From: Toxotes chatareus
Lineage: Eukaryota; Chordata; Actinopteri; Toxotidae
Direction: 5' to 3'
Length of the DNA: 64,000 nucleotides
Assembly: GCA_016801885.1 (NCBI GenBank)
Contig: CM028895.1
Span: 12,858,001-12,922,000, forward strand
Numbering within the stretch: position 1 is the stretch's first letter; each line of letters opens with the position of its first letter. The notes under the pieces were generated by a model. That model did no database searches and was not told the DNA's origin. It was given only the letters and a program-made list of their open reading frames with translations. Below are positions 57,042-64,000 of this stretch, one piece after another. The position numbers were made by a program, and so were the translations under genes.

Positions 57042-59304
57042 CTGTGGGTACACATGCAGACACATGTTGATAATGAGTTTAATATGTACTGTAAGTACAA
57101 CATATATTGTGAGCATTTGTTTGTGCCACAGGTCAATGAAGGACACATACATTCATATAAAGAAAAAAACATTACCGACAACAGTATTTAAGAACAGGTC
57201 TAGGGATGCACATATGTATTTTAGCATAGCCAAAGTCTCACAGATGCTCTGAATATAGGAGGTGTAAAACACTTAATATTCAGAGAGGAGCTTCTCCCAC
57301 AATCATGCAGATTGAACCTGTTCCAATGATCACAGCTCTGTTTGTCTTATTTTATTATGCAAGTGTGTCACATCACGCACAGCAGTGACTTTTGCGAAGC
57401 TGCAGGTGACAGGTTTTTAACACACATTTACAGGCAAAGTGTGCCAGACTTTTCACGTCTTTCCAAGTTCGAGAAATGCTATTTACAGTCTGGCAGTGAT
57501 ACAGACGTAAGCACCCAAAACAGTACACACCCAGTACAACAATCTGCTCTGTTTACTGGAGATGTTTTGTTGTTGACTGTCAGATCTGAAGACAGCATGG
57601 ACAGGGGTGTGCGTGCGTGCGTGCGTGCGTGCGTGTGTGTGCATACTGTACACAGTCATACACTGTTTTTGCCGGATGTTTGTTTACTTCATTCTTCCCG
57701 TGTGTATGAGTGGCAAACTCTGATACTAAGGAAAGAGGGCAATCAGAGAGACAATAACAGAGACCAGACAGAAAATAGAAACACAAACTCTGTCTTTTTA
57801 ATTTACATCCTTTATTTTCTGCATTTGCATTTTTATTGTTGCCATTGTTAATGTTATTTACGTCGTCGTTCCCGTGACAAAACTGGTAACACAGAGCTGC
57901 AGTTCTGACATAATATTCAAATGAATCATAGCCTCTCTGCTTCACCAGCTGCTCAGATGTCTATGAATAGAAATTAAAAGGAAGAGGGCTTTAAACAAAC
58001 ACAGGCTTATTTCTGAAGCCTTCATTTGGATTTAAATGACTGTTAATCTGGGCTCACATGAACATTAGCATTGTCCTGTTTAGCAATAGGAGGACTGAAT
58101 AGACTGCATTAGATGTTGAATAATAGGGATTGAGTGATTATTGGCCTGACCCATTATCAGATCCAAAATGCTCAGAATTGTTATTTTTTAAAATTGATTG
58201 CAGCTAAAATAAAAAAAAAAAATCTAAAATAAAATGTCACCACTCTGTGATCTCGAGCAATGTCCCGCCTACAGCACTGTGTGATTGGTAACACAGCAGG
58301 TGAAGGTCAGCTGTCATAGAATCACTTCAGCTGTGTTCCGCTGTCCTGAATGACCATAGAAAGCTTGAGTAGAACATTTTAAAATGTTATTAAGCATGAG
58401 AGTTATTTTTATGTACAGGACTCGGGGAGGTCACCAGCGAAAAGTTCAAGATTAAACTTCTAGGTTAAAGATATTTGTTGATGATGATTTTTTTTAATGA
58501 CAAAAAATGGTATGGGGCACTAAATAGCAAAATGGTACTACGTTGCTTTTGTTATACTATCTATATGAGAATTCGTATTTTAAGACATCATTTATTTGTT
58601 TGTTTTACCATCAAAAACTATTAAAACACTTTTCCGTTACATTACTTACTCTCAGTTAAAATGGGACTATAATGTATTATTATCATTTAGAATACAATTG
58701 TGGTGCATTATTTGTGACTGTGTTGCAATGGTGATGCACTACATGTATTACGAACGTGACTAATGCATTATCTTCAGTTAGAATGTGACTGTAATGCAGT
58801 TTTGAAGCATTGTTTTCACTTACAATTTGACTGTCAGGGAATCGATGATGCAGTATTTGCTGTTCTAATCTTCAGTTTGAGCAATTTTTTTATAACCAAA
58901 AAAAAATCAAATGTTTTTAGTCACTGGTTTTTCACAGTGTGCCAGTTTGTGTGTATGTTTGTGTGCACAAGAGGATAACACAGATTTAGCATGGGAATGA
59001 GAACACACCCATGACCTTCGTCCATCTATTTTTTAATTTCTTTCTCCCTCCTTGCTTCTGCATCCCCCTCTATCGCTCTTTCTCCCCTCTCCCTCTCTCT
59101 CCCATTCTCACCCTCAGTCTGTCTTGCTAATGCATTCTGGTTGTGACCCTGAATAATTTTTTGCTTCCCTTACTTCCTTTTCCTCTACCCCAGCTTACTT
59201 TCTGATCTTATCTCCCTCTGTTTGCCTTTCTCCTCCTCCACCCTCATTCCTCTTGGATCTATTTTTAATCTGTCTCTAATTTTAATTTTCTTCTATTTGG
59301 TCAC

Positions 59305-59361
<57 letters not shown>

Positions 59362-61558
59362 TTCCTTCCTTTTCGTCTACACATCTCAAAGCTATAAAGT
59401 CTGCTTTAAGATTGAAAGTCAGCCCAAGCTTTTAGTATTCAAAGTAGCTGTGAATCACACATAAGACCAGACCTTCCCTCCTCCTACCCTCTATTCTCCT
59501 TCTCACATTTTAATGTATTTTTCATGTCAATCATCTTACTGGTAATACTGCTGTAGGAAAGTGCTTTACCGCAGATGGTGAATCACACAAGGACAAACAC
59601 AACCAGCCTCTTTTCTCGGGTTTTTCTGCGCTCCCTCTCACTCTGTCTCTCTCCACTTGATTCTCTCCTTTCGCTCCTTAGTGTGCGTCAAACAGGAACC
59701 CACACAGTATATCAAAAGCAGGGGGAGAGATTTCCTCCGTTTACTGAGAGTGGAGAATGGGATGGATGGGAGTACTGGAGGAAAGGAGACAGGGCTGACA
59801 GAAAACATGAGAGGAAAGATGACAACAGAAACTCAGGAACAGGAGAAGAAGAGGGTTAATAAAAAGGGAGAGGGATATAGGAGCACATATTTACAACGGC
59901 GCATCTACCTGGGTGCAACACTGAGTCATAACCGGAAACTGAAAGCCTGCAAAAAAAACTGTGAACACTAAAAAAGGATGGAGAGCTTGTTCTGCAGAGA
60001 CAAAGTGGGGGTGATGAGCGAATAGAAAGAGGACAAAACGGCCTAACAACAAAGGAGAGGAAAGTGAAGTGCTTTTCCTGCCGGTGATGACAGGACAGAA
60101 AAGGAAAACAAGCCAAGTGCATCTGTAGTTCTAACAAGGCTGGTGTAAGAAACAAGTGGAGCAGAGGCAATGAAACACTGTCCTAACAGACACACCGGCA
60201 GCCTGATGAGAAACCATTTAACATAACTCAGGCTGTGACACAACAAGGCTTTCTACAGTGGACACTGTGCAGTGACCACATGAAGTGACAAGTTAATATT
60301 CAGTAACCGTGCTCCACACCTAACACCCTCATTGTAACCCTTATTTTTGCATCCAGGATAAACATAAAGAAATCCCTCTGTGTCTTATGCTTTAGTTTTT
60401 AGAAGACAGAAAATTTGCTTTGTTTTCTGTAACAACATTGTCTTTTTTTTTTATCAAATGGTAATCACACACAGACTAATTGAATATTAATGTTAGTTTT
60501 TTTTGCCTCCTATCAGATAAAACGTATAAATAATGTGAAATCCACTGCTCCATTTTCCATTTCACTGCCTTAATAAGCAGTTTTCTAAATTAGTGTTAAA
60601 TGAATAATGAATTAGCCCCCCTGTGATCATCTTAATAATGACTAAATTGCTTCCGCTGTTTATCTGTGCATACTCAAAGTAAGGCGAGAAGACTATAAAA
60701 ACAATTTAATATGCCTGAACCTTCAGGGAACAGATTTGCTCCGTTACTGCTGACATTTAAACATTTACTCTGAGACACTCTGACATGAGTTACATTTAAA
60801 AAAAATATTCCCACCACATCTTGTCTCTCCTAGCAGAGGTTTCACCTTCTGGACCATGACACTTCCTGTGTGAAATTCTTCCGCATGTGATGTCCTGCAT
60901 CTTTGTGCGAGGAGATGCCTTTTGTAGCATGATAACGACAAGTTACCGAACCTATAGGAGACGTCACATGATCTGTTGTCCCTATAGCAGCTACATCTGC
61001 TGCTGCTACATGTAGGTGACACGTTTCTATAGCAACTACCAGATGTGTGCACAGGAGTGACAGGTATATCATTAAGACTGTGTTCTGTCAACAAAAGGGC
61101 ATTTCCCATATATCATTTTGAATTCTATTTTTATTTTTATTTTGATGTGCAGATTTTGGGCAAAAACATGTCACGTCACAGCACATGGTCCTTTCCATCA
61201 ATTTAAAAGAGGAGCGACTGAGAAGGGGGGGCAGCAAAGGATGCTGCAGTAGCTTGGGGTAGAATGGGTAAGGACAAAATTGTAAAGTAGGATGAAATGA
61301 GAGGAGGAGATGGTGAAAGGGAAACACCACAGATGAAGACAGAGGGTGAGAGCAACAGAGAGTTTGGCATGAAAGGTGCTTGCAAAAAAAAAAAAAAAAT
61401 CCTTTGTGTTCAGGGTGTAAATTAACTCTTATGCGATATGTGCTAAAGCACTACATTTCTGCAGTCTCTAAGCCTACACATTAGAGAGGAAACCAGTAAG
61501 AGTGTGGAAGGGGGAAGACAACAAGGAAGGTGGTATAGAAAGAGAAGTGGTGGGGAGG

Positions 61559-61589
<31 letters not shown>

Positions 61590-64000
61590 CAGATAAGGAC
61601 CCAAGAAACCAGGAAGGGAAAGACAGGGTGAAAGAGAATAGAGGAGCTGCTTTGATCTATATGTAACAAACTCCAGGGACTTTTTTTGACTCTAAAAGCA
61701 CACTGTGAAAAAGTTTGTCTCAAATGACTCACTTCAGTGAGCTGAGTGCCGACACGTCATGGAGAAAGACATTTAATATGGACACAGATGGAGTAAGAAG
61801 GAAAGCAGCAAGGAGAGATGTAATGAGAGAAGAATGAGTAGGAAGATAAAAATGGAGTTTGGTTGGGAGAGAAAAATTGGCATCCATTGCAGTATGTCTC
61901 CCATTTACAGTGGGTCATGTGTTTTTGTTTCTGTGTCATAAACCACTCTGGCAAGGTTAACTGAGGCCAAATTGCTCTAATAAATGCTCTTTTTCTTTTT
62001 TTTCTCAGGAATTAGATTTTTTTAATGGAGAGACAGACATAACCCCATTCAGCTGCAGTTAAGATCACCTGCCATAATACCATAGAACATGGAAACATGT
62101 ATGACTACCCTAAGAATGATGCCAGTGAGTCTGGTTTCAGTCTCTGTAGTGTGCGTTTTTGAAAAAAAAAAAAAAAAGATTTTTGGCAAATGTTCAGTGC
62201 AATTTCAGCGTTCGGCGTTCTTTTCCAAAGCCTGGTGGAAATTATCTACATGAATCAGGGGCAAAAATGCAGTCAACAACACTTGATTTTTGTACAACCT
62301 GTTCTTGAACCACTTTCAACTGAAAACACTAAAATAAAGAGACTGTCAAGCGTTCTAATGCCCAGGTCAAACTTAAGTGCTTCGTTTCAGAGTACACCTA
62401 CACCACAGTCAAGCACAATATTACACACGCAGTTCAGGTTGGTGGATAAGAAAATGTTCATGGACTGATTTCATTCGATAAGAAAGAACATGGTATAATG
62501 TTTGACATTTATTTTCTTGTTATTCAAGTAAAATCTCAAAATGCTCTTCACTTATTCGGTGGGACAGCTGGCATCACTCTTCTTATCTGCCGTTCCAAGT
62601 TAGGGCAAATAAATTATAGTTAAATGTAGTATAGTATAGTATAATATATATTATGGCATAGTGGCGCTTTCATGTTGTTTCAATGTTGTAAAACAATAAC
62701 TCCAAACTGTGTACACTTTATATGACATTAATTAGCAGATAATCACTTTACCAAATGAGGATGCAGAGGAGGAAATGCAGTTACAATCAGAGGCGGAAAT
62801 CCTCTTAGCTGCTGCCGCCCAAAAACCATCAACCTATAATGGAGGAAGTTCACATGATCCTTTTCACAGTGTCCATATTTGTTTTTCTTTTTTTTTAATT
62901 CCTGGGTTTTATTTTTACTCACAGAATTGCTCACAGATGTGATGCTTTCTGGCAGCTGAGTCTCAAATGTTGGATGTCCATAAAGCTTCCATAAACACAC
63001 TAACACAGATGAGTATTCAAAACAGCCCCCTGCTGCAATTGCATTTCTCCACAGTGATTGAGTATGAAAGAAAACTGGCCCCACTGTGAGGGATCATCTG
63101 GGGATGTGTTATTTTTTCTAAGTTGATTTTCACTGAATAGAGAGCATGGCTGGAAACCAGCAGCAGCCTCGAATGTACAAGGCCAAATTGAAACGCGGGT
63201 TGCATGTTTTAGAAAATGGTCAGCAGGAACCTGCAAATACACAGGGATTGTGTTAATGAGCTGAAATATTCTACGTCACAGTTAACACAAACATTTAAAG
63301 ATGAGGTTTCTGCTTCAGCAGCCAGTAGGCTGACAGGAAAGGTGGAGCAGAGAGATGTGATGACACATGACACAAAGCTGTGACATGGATTACAACACAT
63401 GATATGCCCCAGCTGCAGGGAAAGATCTTTCTTACAGCCACACGTTGTACTAATTTACTTTGTTGATCTCTGAAGTGGAATGCTCTGTCTGCTGTTCCAG
63501 AAAGGTCAGAGTTCAGAGTTGGCTGCAGAGAAACATCCCCACAGCTGCTTGGTCAAAAAAGGCGATCTGGCATCACCCTCCTGTCCCGAATATTCCTCCT
63601 CTACCCTGATGAAATCCAGGTTTTGTTGCTTTTCCTTCTTTTTTTTTTACATCTTGTGCGTGGCATATTTGTCTTTCTCCCGGGTTTGACAGGGCCAAAT
63701 TCTCTCTTTTTTTCCTGCATTCCTTGTCTCTTGTGATACTACTGTTGGCCTGAAGAAGAGCGAGGACAGTTACAGCCAACTCCAATGTTAGATGGTTAGT
63801 TTATTATTTATTTTTATTATTTTATTGTGTTTGGCAAAATAGAGATAGGTTTGATGAAGGAAAGACGTGGCTCTCCCTGGCTTCTTGTCAAATGAAATAC
63901 CATGGTAACCAGAGAAAACTAAAGCAGATGTTTTCCCAAAAGATAAAGACTTGCACCGTACAATCTGTGTGCTTTTCTCTCTTTAACAGTTAAAGCAGAT
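57042..64000. other. tmem200a upstream region, no exon recognised
   Basis: About 7 kb. The promoter and noncoding exon(s) of tmem200a should lie here or beyond, but no CpG-rich start was seen. It holds a (CT)n run (59,309-59,355), a run of 17 G (61,573-61,589), an X-box-like site (61,023-61,036) and an AT-rich block with homeobox-type sites (60,540-60,680). Confidence 0.5.
59309..59355. repeat. (CT)n microsatellite, about 23 units
   Basis: Uninterrupted CT dinucleotides inside a wider pyrimidine-rich stretch (59,035-59,370). Confidence 0.95.

Noticed and set aside
57580..57851. Overlapping frames on both strands around a GCGT/GTGT repeat
   Set aside because: Driven by the repeat; no splice sites, no domain.
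60765..61109. 114-codon Cys/Ser-rich minus-strand frame
   Set aside because: Has a start and stop codon but no recognisable domain, signal peptide or splice sites. The Cys residues come from a gcagcag/tagca-rich stretch.
1..64000. tRNA, rRNA, CRISPR, operon or viral genes
   Set aside because: None recognised. The window looks like ordinary spliced vertebrate DNA, with degenerate DNA-transposon pieces as the only mobile elements supported.

Overview
The window is vertebrate genomic DNA, almost certainly from a teleost fish. Genes are split into short exons with canonical GT/AG introns. Introns and spacers carry long (CA)n/(GT)n and (CT)n microsatellites and decayed Tc1-like transposon pieces of types common in fish. 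There are no operons, bacterial signals or CRISPR arrays. No viral gene was recognised.

Positions 1-25,125, plus strand: the 3' two thirds of a protein 4.1 family gene, read as epb41l2 (protein 4.1G). Sixteen coding exons are placed from the end of FERM lobe F1, through F2, F3, the FERM-adjacent segment, the spectrin-actin-binding core and an acidic linker, to the C-terminal domain and a TGA at 21,216-21,218. Exon junction phases agree throughout. A 3'UTR of about 3.9 kb, probably with one intron, ends at an AATAAA at 25,102. The 5' exons lie outside the window. Three further exons look alternative. The largest (8,903-10,090) encodes a membrane-like hydrophobic segment resembling the large alternative exon of the paralogue EPB41L3.

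Positions 25,560-28,264, minus strand: a two-exon, 91-residue, single-pass membrane protein that fits small leucine-rich protein 1 (smlr1) by sequence and position. Its intron contains an NRF1-like palindrome next to a possible tiny plus-strand gene.

Positions 28,265-54,240: about 26 kb with no convincing gene. It holds microsatellites, purine-rich tracts, Tc1-like and SINE-like remnants, two sharp inverted repeats, a possible Ig-like exon remnant, and several homeobox-site-rich or X-box-bearing blocks that could be enhancers.

Positions 54,240-57,041, minus strand: tmem200a in four coding exons (565 residues), a two-pass membrane protein. Positions 57,042-64,000 are its upstream region, with no exon recognised.

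The order epb41l2 > < smlr1, < tmem200a repeats the human 6q23 arrangement, EPB41L2 facing SMLR1 and TMEM200A. This synteny and the protein motifs support the paralogue assignments together. All names rest on remembered family sequences; no database search was run.
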